Part shown: one piece after another, positions 24,768 to 35,765 of the stretch
Layout: each line of letters begins with the position of its first letter
Numbering within the stretch: position 1 is the stretch's first letter
NCBI GenBank assembly: GCA_963844885.1
Contig: CAWJQA010000017.1
Coordinates: 195,012 to 259,011 of the forward strand
Length of the DNA stretch: 64,000 bases
Origin: DATMER01 sp963844885
GTDB taxonomy: Bacteria > Acidobacteriota > Thermoanaerobaculia > Multivoradales > UBA5704
Direction: 5' to 3'
The notes under the pieces: generated by a model
The model's database searches: none
What the model was told of the DNA's origin: nothing
Seen by the model: only the letters and a program-made list of their open reading frames with translations
Made by a program: the position numbers and the translations under genes

Positions 24768-26194
24768 GTGCCCAACGAGCCGCGCCGGAAAAGAGATTGG
24801 TACAGCGTCTCCGAGGAGACGCTACGGGCCGTCGTCATCCTTCTGGTGACGGTGGTGGTGCTTGGCTTGAGCTTCATCGGCTACCACCTCTGGGAGAGCC
24901 GGGCGCAGGAGCGCGAGGCGCGCCAGGCCCTCGACGAGGGCCAGGCGCTGCTGCAACGCGTCCAGGACCAGGACCGGGGCGGCGGCTTCCGCGGCGAGTA
25001 CGACGCCGCCTGGCAAGGGCTGCAGGAGGCCCGCAACCAGTTCTCCAACCAGGACTTCAGGGGCTCCCTCGACAACGCCCGCCGCAGCAAGAACATGCTG
25101 CTGTCGATCCTGGACGCCCTGGGGCAGCCGGGGACGGCCGGGCAGGCGCAGTTCATCTCCATCCAGGGCGACGTCGAGTACCGGCGCGGCGACGGCGGCG
25201 ACTGGCAGGAGGGGCGCAGCCGCATCCCGCTCCAGAACGGCGACTACGTGCGGACGTCCGAGAACGGCTCGGCGGAGATCATGTTCCTCGACGGCACGCT
25301 GTACACGGTGCGGCAGAACACCCAGTTCATCGTCTCCTCCTCCCGCACCGCGGGCGGCCGCGAGGAGCAGGCGATCGAGATGGAGTACGGCTGGGTCGAC
25401 CTGAACACCGCCCAGGGCACCAGCAACGTCAAAACGCCGAACGCCGTCGCCCACGTGCAGCAGGACTCGGAGGCGTTCGTGGCCGTCGACCGGGAGTCGA
25501 ACGAGGGGCGCTTCGGCGCCTTGACCGGCGGCATCGAGCTGACCTCCAAGGGCGGTCTCAAGCGCGACGTCAAGGCCCTCCAGCAGGTGGTGCAGACCGG
25601 CGAGCTGCTGTCGGAGCCGGCGCCGCTGCCGGGCCGGCCGTCGCTGATCACCCCCGCCGACAACGTCGACCTCGACCTCGACCGCGCCCGGCAGGTGTCG
25701 CTGACCTGGGATGCGGTGCCCAACGCCGCGCGCTACGCGTTGCAGGTCTCGCGCAGCCACCTCTTCGTCGACAACCTGATCGACGTCAAGAACCGGCCGG
25801 CCACCCATGCCACGCTGGGCCTGCGCGGCGAGGGGACCTTCCAGTGGCGCGTGGCGGCCTACGACAAGAACGGGGTGCAGGGGCCGTGGAGCCAGCCGTG
25901 GAAATCCGGGTCGCCTCGTTCCGCGCCACGATGGGCGAAAAAGACGACACGCCGCCCGAGCTTGACCTGGACGACGTAAAATCCTACGGTAGTATCTTCA
26001 TCGTCGCCGGGCGTAGCGAGCCGGGCGCGCAGATCGAGATCAACGGAGAGCCGGTGAAGGTGGCGGCCGACGGGGCTTTCACCAAGACCGTCCAGCTCTC
26101 GAAGGAAGGCTGGAGCTTCATCGAAATCAAGGCACGCGACAGTTGGGGCAACGAAACCAGCCGCCGTCACCGCGTTTTCGTCGAAAACCCGTAG
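24768..26194 (+). CDS. FecR-domain membrane protein (one frameshift)
   Basis: About 475 residues once a one-base deletion near 25,905 is allowed for: the sequence reads TGGAAATCCGGGTC where TGG AAA TTC CGG GTC would keep the frame (WKFRV). An N-terminal membrane helix (VVILLVTVVVLGLSFIGYHL, residues 22-41) is followed by a helical region, a FecR domain (residues 125-240, QFISIQGDVEYRRG and NGDYVRTSENGSAEIMFLDG), a fibronectin-like domain (TWDAVPNAARYALQVSRS) and a C-terminal Ig-like/bacterial domain ending SRRHRVFVENP. It probably acts in the periplasm as a cell-surface or signalling structure. It precedes mreB by 110 bp. Confidence 0.78.
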
Positions 26195-26304
26195 AAAACC
26201 CGTAGAATGTCGCTGTTGCCGTTCTGAAGGTTGTAACCAGCAGCCTCCGCCGCCGCACGCCGCGTTGACCGGAGACTGTCAAGTCAAGAGGATCCCAAGT
26301 CCAG

Positions 26305-27329
<1,025 letters not shown>

Positions 27330-27358
27330 TCCCGGAGCGCTTCGGAGCAGCGGGAAGC

Positions 27359-28198
27359 ATGGACGAGCGCCGCACGGGCTGGGTGCTGATCGTCGTGCTG
27401 GTGGCCCAGCTCGTCTTCCTGGCCGTGCAGGGCTCCCGCGCGGGCGACACCTGGCTCGAATCGGTCGGCGTGCGTCTCATCGGCCCCGCCGCCCGCTCGA
27501 TCCAGGCGATCCCGCACGGCGCCGCGGAGATGCGCGAGAGCCTGCGCCTGCGCGGTAGCCTCCAGGAAGAGAACCGGCACCTCCGGCGCGAGGTCGAGGA
27601 GCTGCGGCTGCGCCTCCTCCGGCTTTCCGACCTGGAGAACGACATGCGCCGGCTGGGAGCCGCCGTCCAGTACGCGACGCCGCCGCTGGGCCGCATCCGC
27701 GCGGTGGACGTGGTGTACGTGGATCACGCCTCCTGGCTGCGCTCGCTCCTGATCTACACCGGCGGCGCTCCCGCCCGGGTCAACCAGCCGGTCCTTTCCG
27801 CGAGCGGCCTGGTGGGGCGGGTGATCACGGTGGCCGGCCCCTACGCGAAGGTACAGCTCATCACCGACCGCGCCGCGAGCGTCGGCGCCATGATCCTGCG
27901 CACCCGCCGGCAGGGCGTGCTGCGCGGCGGCGGGCGCGGCGGGCTGGAGCTCGACTACGTCCCCCGCCAGGCGGACGTCCGGCCCGGCGACCGGATCCTC
28001 ACCGCCGGCATCGACGGCGTCTATCCGCGCGGGATCCCCCTGGGGACCGTGCTCACGGTCGAGAAAAGCGGCCAGCTCTTTCATCAGATCCTCGTGGCGC
28101 CCGCCGTCGACCTCGGCGCCCTGGACCAGGTCTACCTGCTGGATCACTCGCCGATCCCACAGGATGCGAGAGAGGCCGTCCCCGGTGAACGCCCTTAA
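27359..28198 (+). CDS. mreC: Rod-shape determining protein MreC
   Basis: A 279-residue protein with a short cytoplasmic N-terminus, one membrane helix (residues 8-22), a coiled coil (60-100, LQEENRHLRREVEELRLRLL) and a periplasmic two-beta-barrel domain (110-270) with SGLVGRVITVAGPYAKVQLI and VRPGDRILTAGIDGVYPRGI. MreC dimers link MreB to MreD, PBP2 and RodA. It follows mreB by 29 bp and overlaps or abuts mreD. Confidence 0.93.
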   Translation: MDERRTGWVLIVVLVAQLVFLAVQGSRAGDTWLESVGVRLIGPAARSIQAIPHGAAEMRESLRLRGSLQEENRHLRREVEELRLRLLRLSDLENDMRRLGAAVQYATPPLGRIRAVDVVYVDHASWLRSLLIYTGGAPARVNQPVLSASGLVGRVITVAGPYAKVQLITDRAASVGAMILRTRRQGVLRGGGRGGLELDYVPRQADVRPGDRILTAGIDGVYPRGIPLGTVLTVEKSGQLFHQILVAPAVDLGALDQVYLLDHSPIPQDAREAVPGERP

Positions 28199-28694
28199 GC
28201 TCTTCGCCGGCCTCGGCGCCGCCGTCCTGCTCCACCTGGCCCTGATGCGGCTCTTTCCGGACCTGGCCCCCGCGGTCGACGTGTTCCTGGTCGTGGTCGT
28301 GCTCAACGGCCTGGGCGGCAATTCGCTGGCCGGCCTGTTCGCAGGGCTGCTGGTGGGCATCGTACACGACTCGCTGACCACCAACCCGTTCGGGCTGTTC
28401 GGGTTCGCTGATACCATCGTGGGCTACAGCACGGCCCGCCTGGCGCAGCGGCTGGTGATCCAGCGGCCGACCGGGGTGCTGGCCGTGGTGAGCTTCGCCT
28501 CCGTCCTCCAGGAGGCGATCGTGGTCGCGCTCATGGTGATGCTGTTGCCGGACCCGGAGCTCCCCACGCCGGTCGCCGTGGCGGTCCGGGCGGGATTGTG
28601 CGGCGTGCTCGGCATGTTCCTCTACGTCGTGGGGGACCGCTGGACCCGCGGTGCCGATGCGCGGCGGCGGAGCCGGATGAGCCGGTTGAGGTGA
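28185..28694 (+). CDS. mreD: Rod-shape determining protein MreD
   Basis: A 169-residue membrane protein with five hydrophobic segments, including LLHLALMRLFPDLAPAVDVF (N-terminal) and GNSLAGLFAGLLVGIVHDSL, in which the family's G-D motif is seen. The GTG at 28185 (GAGG 9 bp upstream) is chosen; an ATG at 28164 in the same frame would extend it by 7 residues. It overlaps the 3' end of mreC by 14 bp. It is a component of the rod complex. Confidence 0.85.
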   Translation: MNALKLFAGLGAAVLLHLALMRLFPDLAPAVDVFLVVVVLNGLGGNSLAGLFAGLLVGIVHDSLTTNPFGLFGFADTIVGYSTARLAQRLVIQRPTGVLAVVSFASVLQEAIVVALMVMLLPDPELPTPVAVAVRAGLCGVLGMFLYVVGDRWTRGADARRRSRMSRLR

Positions 28695-28697
28695 TCG

Positions 28698-30500
28698 ATG
28701 CAGATGGTCCGTGAACATCGCGACGACCTGGTCACCCGGGTGCGCTTCCTGAGCCGGGTGGTCACGGGCATGGTCGTGCTGATCGGCGTGGGCTTCTGGT
28801 TCGTCCAACTCGTCCAGGGCGACTACTACCGCGGGCTGGCCGAGAACAACCGGCTGCGCAAGCTGCCGATCAAGGCCCCGCGCGGCCTGATCTACGACCG
28901 CCACGGCCGGCTGCTGGTGGAAAACATCCCGAGCTACAACCTGATGCTCGACCGCAGCCACAGTTTGAGCCTCCCGAAGGCGCTGGATTTCGCCGCTACG
29001 GTCCTGGGCCGGCCGCCCGCGGACCTGGCGGCGCTGGTCGAGAGCTACGGCACGATCCCCGACTTCAAGCCGGTCCTCCTCGCCGAGAACCTGACCCTGG
29101 CCCAGGTCGCCCGCCTCGGCGTGGCCGGCCTGGAGTTCCCGGAGTTCGAGGTCGAGGTCCAGCACCTGCGGCTCTACCGTCACCGGGAGCAGACCGCGCA
29201 CGTGCTGGGCTACCTGGGCGAGGCCACCGAGAAGGAGATCGCGGCGGAGGAGGGCGACTACCTGCCCGGCGACCTGGTCGGCAAGAAGGGGGTCGAGCAG
29301 ACCTACGACAAGATCCTGCGCGGCCGCGACGGCGAGCGCGCCGTGGTGGTCGACAGCCGCGGCAAGCTCCTGGAAGAGTACGGCCGGCGCGACGCCGTGC
29401 CGGGCAGGAACCTGGTGCTGACCCTCGACCTCGACCTTCAGCAGGAGGCGGCGCGCTGGCTCACCGGACCGGAGAAGGTCGGCGCCATCGTGGCGATGGA
29501 TCCCCGCAACGGCGAGATCCTGGCCATGGTCTCGTCGCCGTCGTTCAACCCGAATCTGTTCGCGCGCCGGTTGCAGAAGGCGGATTGGGAGGCCCTGATC
29601 CAGGACCCCAACCACCCGCTCCAGAACCGGGCGATCCAGAACACCTATTCGCCCGGCTCCACCTTCAAGATCGTCATGGCCACGGCCGGGCTGACCGAGG
29701 GCACCGTCAACGAGAACACCACCACCTTCTGCAGCGGCGGCGGCGTGTTCTACGGCCGGCTGTTCCGCTGCTGGCGAGCGGGCGGCCACGGCACGCTCAA
29801 CGCCCGCGGCGCGCTCATGCATTCCTGCGACGCTACTTCTACACCCTGGGCCAGAAGCTGGGCATCGAGCGCATCGCCCGCTACTCGCGCCTGCTCGGCC
29901 TGGGCGCGCTGACCGGAGTCGACATCGAGGGCGAGAAGAAGGGGCTGGTGCCGGACCAGGCGTGGAGCGAGGCGGTGCGCAAGATGCCGTGGTACCCCGG
30001 CGAGACCATCTCGGTCTCGATCGGCCAGGGGCCGATCCTGGTGACGCCTCTCCAGATGGCGGAGATGACCGCCATCGTGGCCAACGGCGGGCGCAAGGTC
30101 ATCCCCCACCTGATCAAGAACGCCGATCTCCCCGAGCCGGAGCGCGTGCCGCTCGACGCGAACGCGCTGCGCATCGTGCGCGAAGGGCTCTGGGACGGTC
30201 GTCAACCAGCCCGGCGGCACGGCCTACACCTCGGCACGGGTGCCGGGCGCCGAGGTGGCCGGCAAGACCGGCACCGTGCAGGTCATCGCCCAGGCCGCGC
30301 GCACCGACGCGCGCGCCCTCCCGTTCAAGTACCGGGACCACGCCTGGTTCACCTCCTTCGCCCCTGAAAACGATCCCCGGCTCGTCGTCTCGGTGTTCGC
30401 CGAGCACGGCGGCGCCGGCTCCAAGGTCGCGGCGCCGATCGCGCAGGCACTCCATGCAAAGTTTTTCAAGATCGATCTCCAACATCCAGCCGATCGCTGA
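28698..30500 (+). CDS. mrdA: Penicillin-binding protein 2 (two frameshifts)
   Basis: The N-terminal helix (VVTGMVVLIGVGFWFVQL) is followed by the PBP dimerisation domain (RGLIYDRHGRLLVENIPSYN) and the transpeptidase domain with STFK (YSPGSTFKIV), HSCD (SxN site) and KTG (VAGKTGTVQ). The frame breaks near 29,830 and near 30,197, where an extra G in GACGGTCGTCAAC disrupts WDVVNQPGGTAY. With both lesions repaired the length is about 600 residues, normal for PBP2. It cross-links peptidoglycan together with RodA in the elongasome. It starts 3 bp after mreD. Confidence 0.9.
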
Positions 30501-31596
30501 CGAGAAGCCGCGCTTCCGCCTGCTCTCCTCGGTGGACCTCGGCCTCACCTTGTCCGCGCTGCTGCTCGCCGCCATCGGCCTGCTGACGGTCCACAGCGCC
30601 AGCGCCGAGATGACCGTCGACTACTTTCCCCGGCAGGCGGTCTGGGTCGGGCTCGGCTTCGTCCTCCTGCTCGTGGTGATGAGCATCGACTACCACGTGC
30701 TGCTCGACCTGTCGCTCATCTTCTACGGCCTGGGGATCGCCTCGCTGCTGCTGGTGCTGGTCGCCGGCGTCGAGCGCGGCGGCGCCGCGAACTGGCTCCA
30801 GGTCGGGCCGTTCCTGCTCCAGCCGTCGGAGTTCGCCAAGCTTGCGACGGGGCTCCTGGTCGCCCGCTACCTGGCCGGGCTGAACCGCAAGGTGCTCGAG
30901 CTGCCGCAGATCGCCGTCGCGGTCGGCATCGTCGCAATCCCGATGGTCCTGGTGGCGGTCGAGCCGGACATGGGCGGCGCCGGCATGTATGCGCCGCTGA
31001 TCGCCGGCATGCTCCTGGTGGCGGGTGTCCGCACCCGGTTCCTGGTGACGGCGGCGGTCCTCGCGCTGGTCCTGGGCGCCGGCGTCTGGACCTTCGGCAT
31101 GAAGGGCTACCAGCGCCAGCGCGTGCTCACCTTCCTGGAACCGGAACGGGACCCCCTGGGCGCCGGCTACCAGGTGCGGCAGAGCAAGATCGCGGTCGGC
31201 TCGGGCGAGCTCGTGGGCAAGGGCTACATGCAGGGCACCCAGAGCCAGCTCCGCTTCCTGCCGGCCCGCCACACCGACTTCATCCTCTCCGTGCTGGCCG
31301 AGGAGTGGGGATTCCTGGGCGTGCTCGCGGTGTTCGGGCTCTATATTTCCTATATAACCAGCGCGGCCCGGATCGCGATGCGCGCCCGGGACCGCGCGGG
31401 CATCCTGCTCGTCACCGGGCTGCTGTCCGTGCAATGTTTCCACATCCTCTATAACAGCGCCATGGTGATCGGCTTCACCCCGAACACCGGCATCCCCCTT
31501 CCCTTCCTGTCCTACGGCGGTTCTTTCACCATGGTGAACTTCCTCTCGACCGGGATCATGCTGGGGGTCGACCTGCGGCGGTACGTGAACCGTTGA
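30454..31596 (+). CDS. rodA: Rod-shape SEDS glycosyltransferase RodA
   Basis: A 380-residue polytopic SEDS protein. The start ATG at 30454 lies within the end of mrdA (47-bp overlap); longer upstream frames do not encode RodA. The family signature is seen: GAANWLQVGPFLLQPSEFAK, VAVEPDMGGAGM (catalytic Asp in the fourth periplasmic loop), TQSQLRFLPARHTDFILSVL and GFTPNTGIPLPFLSYGGSF. RodA polymerises glycan strands from lipid II, partnered with PBP2. Confidence 0.93.
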   Translation: MQSFSRSISNIQPIADEKPRFRLLSSVDLGLTLSALLLAAIGLLTVHSASAEMTVDYFPRQAVWVGLGFVLLLVVMSIDYHVLLDLSLIFYGLGIASLLLVLVAGVERGGAANWLQVGPFLLQPSEFAKLATGLLVARYLAGLNRKVLELPQIAVAVGIVAIPMVLVAVEPDMGGAGMYAPLIAGMLLVAGVRTRFLVTAAVLALVLGAGVWTFGMKGYQRQRVLTFLEPERDPLGAGYQVRQSKIAVGSGELVGKGYMQGTQSQLRFLPARHTDFILSVLAEEWGFLGVLAVFGLYISYITSAARIAMRARDRAGILLVTGLLSVQCFHILYNSAMVIGFTPNTGIPLPFLSYGGSFTMVNFLSTGIMLGVDLRRYVNR

Positions 31597-31612
31597 ACGG
31601 GAGAGCGCGGCC

Positions 31613-33109
31613 TTGACTTGCAAGATGCTGATCGAGAGCGATCCGCACCAGACGCGGATCGCGGTGCTGGAAGACGACCGGTTGACCGAGATTTTCGTCG
31701 AGCGGCACCGCCACCGGGGCATGGTGGGCAACGTCTACAAAGGCCGGGTGACGCGCGTGCTGCCCGGCATGCAGGCCGCCTTCGTGGACGTGGGATTGGA
31801 GCGCGACGCGTTCCTCTACGTGAGCGACGTCGCCTCGGACGTGGAGGCGATGGACGAGCTGGAGATCGACGAGCCGCGCCCGGAGGAACCCGTGAACCAC
31901 CACGGCGCGCCGTCCATCGACGAGCTCCTGAAACCGGGCCAGGAGATCATCGTCCAGGTGGTGAAGGATCCGCTGCCGAACAAAGGCGCGCGCATCAGCA
32001 CCCATGTGACCCTGCCCGGCCGCTACCTGGTGCTCTTGCCGACCGTGAAGCACTTCGGGGTGTCGCGGCGGATCGAGGACGAGGACGAGCGCGAGCGCCT
32101 GCTCGCGGTGATCGACCAGCTCCCGCTGGGCGGTGGCGGCCTGATCGTCCGCACCGTGGGCGAGCGCAAGGGCACGGAGGAGTTCGAGAGCGACCTCACC
32201 TATCTCTCCCGGCTCTGGGAGAAGATCCGCCAGCGCGCCGGCAAGGTCTCGGCGCCGACCCTGCTCCACCAGGATCTGGACCTCGCCCTGCGGGTGGTGC
32301 GCGACCTGCTGCGCGGTGACTACGCCGTGCTCTGGGTGGACGGCGAGGAGACCTACGAGCGGATCGTCGAGTTCCTCGACCAGGTGCATCCCGGGCTGGT
32401 CGGCAAGGTGAAGCTGTTCCGCCAGGAGGCCACGCTCTTCGAGCAGTTCGGCATCGAGGAGCAGATCGAGGCGGCGCTCAAAAGCAAGGTCTGGCTCAAG
32501 TCCGGCGGCTACATCGTGATCAACCCGACCGAGGCGCTGGTGGCGATCGACGTGAACACCGGCCGCTTCGTCGGCCAGAGCAACCTCGAGGACACGGTGC
32601 TCCAGACGAACCTGGAGGCGGTACAGGAGATCGTCCGCCAGATCCGCCTGCGCGACCTGGGCGGCATCATCGTCATCGACCTGATCGACATGATCGAGCA
32701 GGAGCACCGCGAGCAGGTCTTCCTGGCGCTGGAGGGGGAGCTGCGGAAGGACCGCGCCAAGACGAAGGTTCTCAACATCTCCGAGTTCGGCCTGGTGGAG
32801 GTCACCCGCAAACGGAGCCGGGCCAATCTGGAGCGCCTGCTGACCCAGTCCTGCCCCTACTGCTCCGGCCGCGGGCGCATCAAGTCGACCGCCACGATCT
32901 GCCTCAACCTGCGCAAGGAGCTGCTCCATCTGCGCGGAAGGATGGGCCAGTCGGAAATCCTCCTGCGGGTCAACCCCGAAATCGCCCGCGCCCTGCAGCA
33001 GGAGGAACGCGCCATCCTGACCGAGGTGGAACGGTCGCTCGGCGTACATATCCTTCTCCAGAGCGACCCCGAGATGCATCACGAACGCTTTGATGTAGTA
33101 GAAGTGTGA
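31613..33109 (+). CDS. rng: Ribonuclease G/E family endoribonuclease
   Basis: A 498-residue protein with an S1 domain (residues 35-125, GNVYKGRVTRVLPGMQAAFV), the DNase I-like catalytic domain with DVNTGRFVG and IIVIDLIDM (metal-binding Asp residues) and the zinc-link CPYCSGRGRI near residue 416. Length fits RNase G or the catalytic half of RNase E without the C-terminal scaffold. Start: TTG at 31613 or ATG at 31625. It follows rodA by 16 bp and overlaps the next gene by 4 bp (GTGA), so these are co-transcribed. It processes rRNA and mRNA in the cytoplasm. Confidence 0.92.
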   Translation: MTCKMLIESDPHQTRIAVLEDDRLTEIFVERHRHRGMVGNVYKGRVTRVLPGMQAAFVDVGLERDAFLYVSDVASDVEAMDELEIDEPRPEEPVNHHGAPSIDELLKPGQEIIVQVVKDPLPNKGARISTHVTLPGRYLVLLPTVKHFGVSRRIEDEDERERLLAVIDQLPLGGGGLIVRTVGERKGTEEFESDLTYLSRLWEKIRQRAGKVSAPTLLHQDLDLALRVVRDLLRGDYAVLWVDGEETYERIVEFLDQVHPGLVGKVKLFRQEATLFEQFGIEEQIEAALKSKVWLKSGGYIVINPTEALVAIDVNTGRFVGQSNLEDTVLQTNLEAVQEIVRQIRLRDLGGIIVIDLIDMIEQEHREQVFLALEGELRKDRAKTKVLNISEFGLVEVTRKRSRANLERLLTQSCPYCSGRGRIKSTATICLNLRKELLHLRGRMGQSEILLRVNPEIARALQQEERAILTEVERSLGVHILLQSDPEMHHERFDVVEV

Positions 33110-35202
33110 ACGCCGAGCCCTTCTCGATTCCGGGCTGGATCGGCGAGCTCGACCGTGACCTCCGTCCGGCCGATCTCGAAGCAGAGATCCGCCGGCTCAC
33201 CGATCCAGGGTCGGCACTCAAGACTCTCCACTGGGGGCGCAACTATCTCTACGTCTCCCGGATGGAGACCGTCCAGGGTCCGGTCGACGTCGTCGTCAAG
33301 CAGTTCCGCAACCAGGGAGCGCGCGCCCGGCTGAACCGGCGGCTCAAAGGGAGCAAGGCCGAGCGGAGCTGGAAGGTGGCGCGGGCGCTGCAGGACGCCG
33401 GCCTCCTCACCCCCGCGCCGGTGATGCGCATCGAGTCGACCGAGCCGGAAGGCCCGTCCTTTTATATCTGCCGCCAGCTCACGGATGCCACCGAGGCCCG
33501 CTACATCCTGAGGGCGGCGAATGCGGGGAATCCTGGCGCCGGTCTGCCCCGGTTCCTGGAGGATCTGGGCCGGCTGGCGCGGAAGCTCCACGAAGCGGGG
33601 ATCTGGTTCCGCGACTTCACCAGCGGCAACGTGCTGGTCCACTCCGACGGGATGTACCTGGTGGACCTGAACCGGGCGCGGGTCGGTCCCCCCGGAAAGC
33701 CGCCGAGCCTCTCGGAGCGGATGCGGGATCTCTCCCGCATGCCGGTCCTGCGGCCGGAGCACCAAGCCCTCTTTTTGTCCGGCTACGGTCCGGATCAGAG
33801 CAGGAGCCTCTATCTCTTCTATCACCACGCCTTCCTTCTGAAGAACCGCACCAAGCAGCGGGTCCGAGGAGCGGCTCGCCGGCTGAAGGAGCTTCTTCTG
33901 CCGCGGAAAGCCCACGTCCACATCCCCGAAGCGCCGGCCGGAGCCTCGGTCCGGGACCGCGTAGTCTGGGATCACCTTTCGGACCAGCCGCACCAGCACG
34001 CCGGACGGCTCGACAAGCTGCGGGTCCGCCTGGCGGACGCCGGGTCCCACGTGGTGGAGGCGGTGGTGGTCGCGGCGGCTCTGCCGCGCATCCGGTCCCG
34101 GTATCGGGAGCTGCGCCGCGAGCTTCACCGGCAGCCGGTTCCGTTCGAAGGCTGCGGCGTCGCTGTCCGACCCTGGCCGGAAGACCCCGGCGCCCTGCTC
34201 GGCCTCGTCGACGAGCTGGGGGCGCGGCACGTCCTCCTCCGTCTTCATCCGTGGGAGGACGACCACGCGGACGAAGAAGAGCTGGCGCGGGAGCTTCACG
34301 GCCGCGGTCTGGAGCTGACCTTCGCCCTCCCGCAGAACCGGGACCTGGTGCGCGACCCCCGGCGCTGGCGAAAGGCGATCGAGGAGATCGGCCCCCGCTT
34401 CGCGCCCTACGGCAAGCGCTTCCAGGTCGGCCAGGCGATCAACCGCAGCAAGTGGGGGGTCTGGAACCTCAACGAGTACATCCGGCTGGTCGAGGAGGCC
34501 TCCGGCGTGCTCCGCCGGGAGCCCGGGGTGGAGATCCTCGGGCCGTCGGTGATCGACTTCGAATACCACGTCGCGGCGGCGGCGCTCAACCTGCGGCGGC
34601 CCGGCCTCCACTTCGACGCCGTCTCCGCCCTGCTCTACGTGGACCGCCGCGGCGCGCCGGAAAACACCCAGGCCGGGCTCGACACGGAAGGCAAGGTGCT
34701 CCTGCTGAAAGCCATCGCGGACACCTCCCGCAACTCGACCGGCCGCTGCTGGATCACCGAGGTGAACTGGCCGCTGCGCGAAGGTCCGCACTCGCCGGCC
34801 GGCCGCGCCGTGTCCGTGGGCGAGGAGGAGGCCGCGGACTACCTTGTCCGGTACTACCTGCTGGCCCTCGGGAGCGGAGCGGTCGAGCGGGTGTTCTGGT
34901 GGCAGATGATCGCCAAGGGCTACGGGCTGGTGGACCCGGTGGGATTGCGGCGACGGCCCGCCTTCCACGCCTTTCGGACCCTGATCCGCGAGCTGGAAGG
35001 GAGCCGGCTGGAGGCCGTCCTGCCCGTCCCCGCTCCCGCCCGGCTCTGGCTCTTCCGCCGTGCGGACGGCGCCGAAGTGGCGGTGGGCTGGAGCACGGCC
35101 GGTTCCGTCCGGGTGCCGTTGCGCGGCACCGAGGTGGAGGTCACCTCGGCGCCGCGCTACTTCCGGCTGGACCTCGATCGTCCTCCTCTGGAGCCTTCGT
35201 GA
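33106..35202 (+). CDS. Fusion of LPS-kinase-like domain and TIM-barrel glycosidase-like domain
   Basis: A 698-residue protein without signal peptide. Residues 40-240 form a kinase fold of the RIO/WaaP type: VVVKQF (K65), HEAGIWFRD (D170, catalytic), N175 and YLVDLNR (D187, metal). Residues about 310-650 look like a clan GH-A TIM barrel: GQAINRSKWGVWNLNEY (441-457) near the acid/base position and WITEVNWPL with E552 at a plausible nucleophile site, then an all-beta tail. Substrate is unknown; a cell-envelope polysaccharide is likely given the neighbours. GTG start coupled to rng by GTGA. A tandem array follows the stop. The fusion is uncommon as far as I know. Confidence 0.7.
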   Translation: MNAEPFSIPGWIGELDRDLRPADLEAEIRRLTDPGSALKTLHWGRNYLYVSRMETVQGPVDVVVKQFRNQGARARLNRRLKGSKAERSWKVARALQDAGLLTPAPVMRIESTEPEGPSFYICRQLTDATEARYILRAANAGNPGAGLPRFLEDLGRLARKLHEAGIWFRDFTSGNVLVHSDGMYLVDLNRARVGPPGKPPSLSERMRDLSRMPVLRPEHQALFLSGYGPDQSRSLYLFYHHAFLLKNRTKQRVRGAARRLKELLLPRKAHVHIPEAPAGASVRDRVVWDHLSDQPHQHAGRLDKLRVRLADAGSHVVEAVVVAAALPRIRSRYRELRRELHRQPVPFEGCGVAVRPWPEDPGALLGLVDELGARHVLLRLHPWEDDHADEEELARELHGRGLELTFALPQNRDLVRDPRRWRKAIEEIGPRFAPYGKRFQVGQAINRSKWGVWNLNEYIRLVEEASGVLRREPGVEILGPSVIDFEYHVAAAALNLRRPGLHFDAVSALLYVDRRGAPENTQAGLDTEGKVLLLKAIADTSRNSTGRCWITEVNWPLREGPHSPAGRAVSVGEEEAADYLVRYYLLALGSGAVERVFWWQMIAKGYGLVDPVGLRRRPAFHAFRTLIRELEGSRLEAVLPVPAPARLWLFRRADGAEVAVGWSTAGSVRVPLRGTEVEVTSAPRYFRLDLDRPPLEPS

Positions 35203-35279
35203 AGCCGAGCCGGGCCCTGGAGCTGGCGGAGCTGGCTCTCCTGGTCGCCCGGAACGTCGCCCTCGGTGTGCCGGGCAGC

Positions 35280-35760
35280 GACTTTGCGGCAGAGGAAGGT
35301 GACTTTGCGCCGGGGGAGTCGACTTTGCATCAGGGAAGTTGACTTTGCCACAGGGGAGTTGACTTTGCCGCAGGGGAGTTGACTCTGCAACTGGGGAGTT
35401 GACTCTGCAACTGGGGAGTTGACTCTGCAACTGGGGAGTTGACTCTGCAACTGGGGAGTCAACTCTGCAACTGGGGAGTCAACTCTGCAACTGGGGAGTC
35501 AACTCTGCAACTGGGGAGTCAACTCTGCAACTGGGGAGTCGACTCTGCAACTGGGGAGTCGACTCTGCAACTGGGGAGTCGACTCTGCAACTGGGGAGTC
35601 GACTCTGCAACTGGGGAGTCGACTCTGCGCCAGAGGAGTCGACTCTGCAGCAGAGGAGTTGACTCTGCAGCAGAGGAGTTGACTCTGCAGCAGAGGAGTT
35701 GACTCTGCAACAGGGGAGGTGACTTTGCAGCAGGGAAGGTTACTTCGCCGCAGGGAAGGA
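35280..35760. repeat. Phased 20-bp tandem repeat array (24 units)
   Basis: Twenty-four units of exactly 20 bp run in perfect register from 35281 to 35760. The central consensus on the plus strand is GACTCTGCAACTGGGGAGTT; the terminal T alternates with C, and the first G with A. Units at the edges diverge more (for example GACTTTGCATCAGGGAAGTT at 35321-35340), as expected for an old array homogenised in the middle. The unit contains AGTTG-N6-CAACT. Because 20 is not a multiple of 3, every frame stays open for long stretches; none is a convincing gene. The flanks up to 35202 and 35766 hold nothing else. Confidence 0.95.
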
Positions 35761-35765
35761 GAGCT

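Noticed and set aside
35280..35760. CRISPR array
   Set aside because: Units abut directly without unique spacers, and no cas gene is present.
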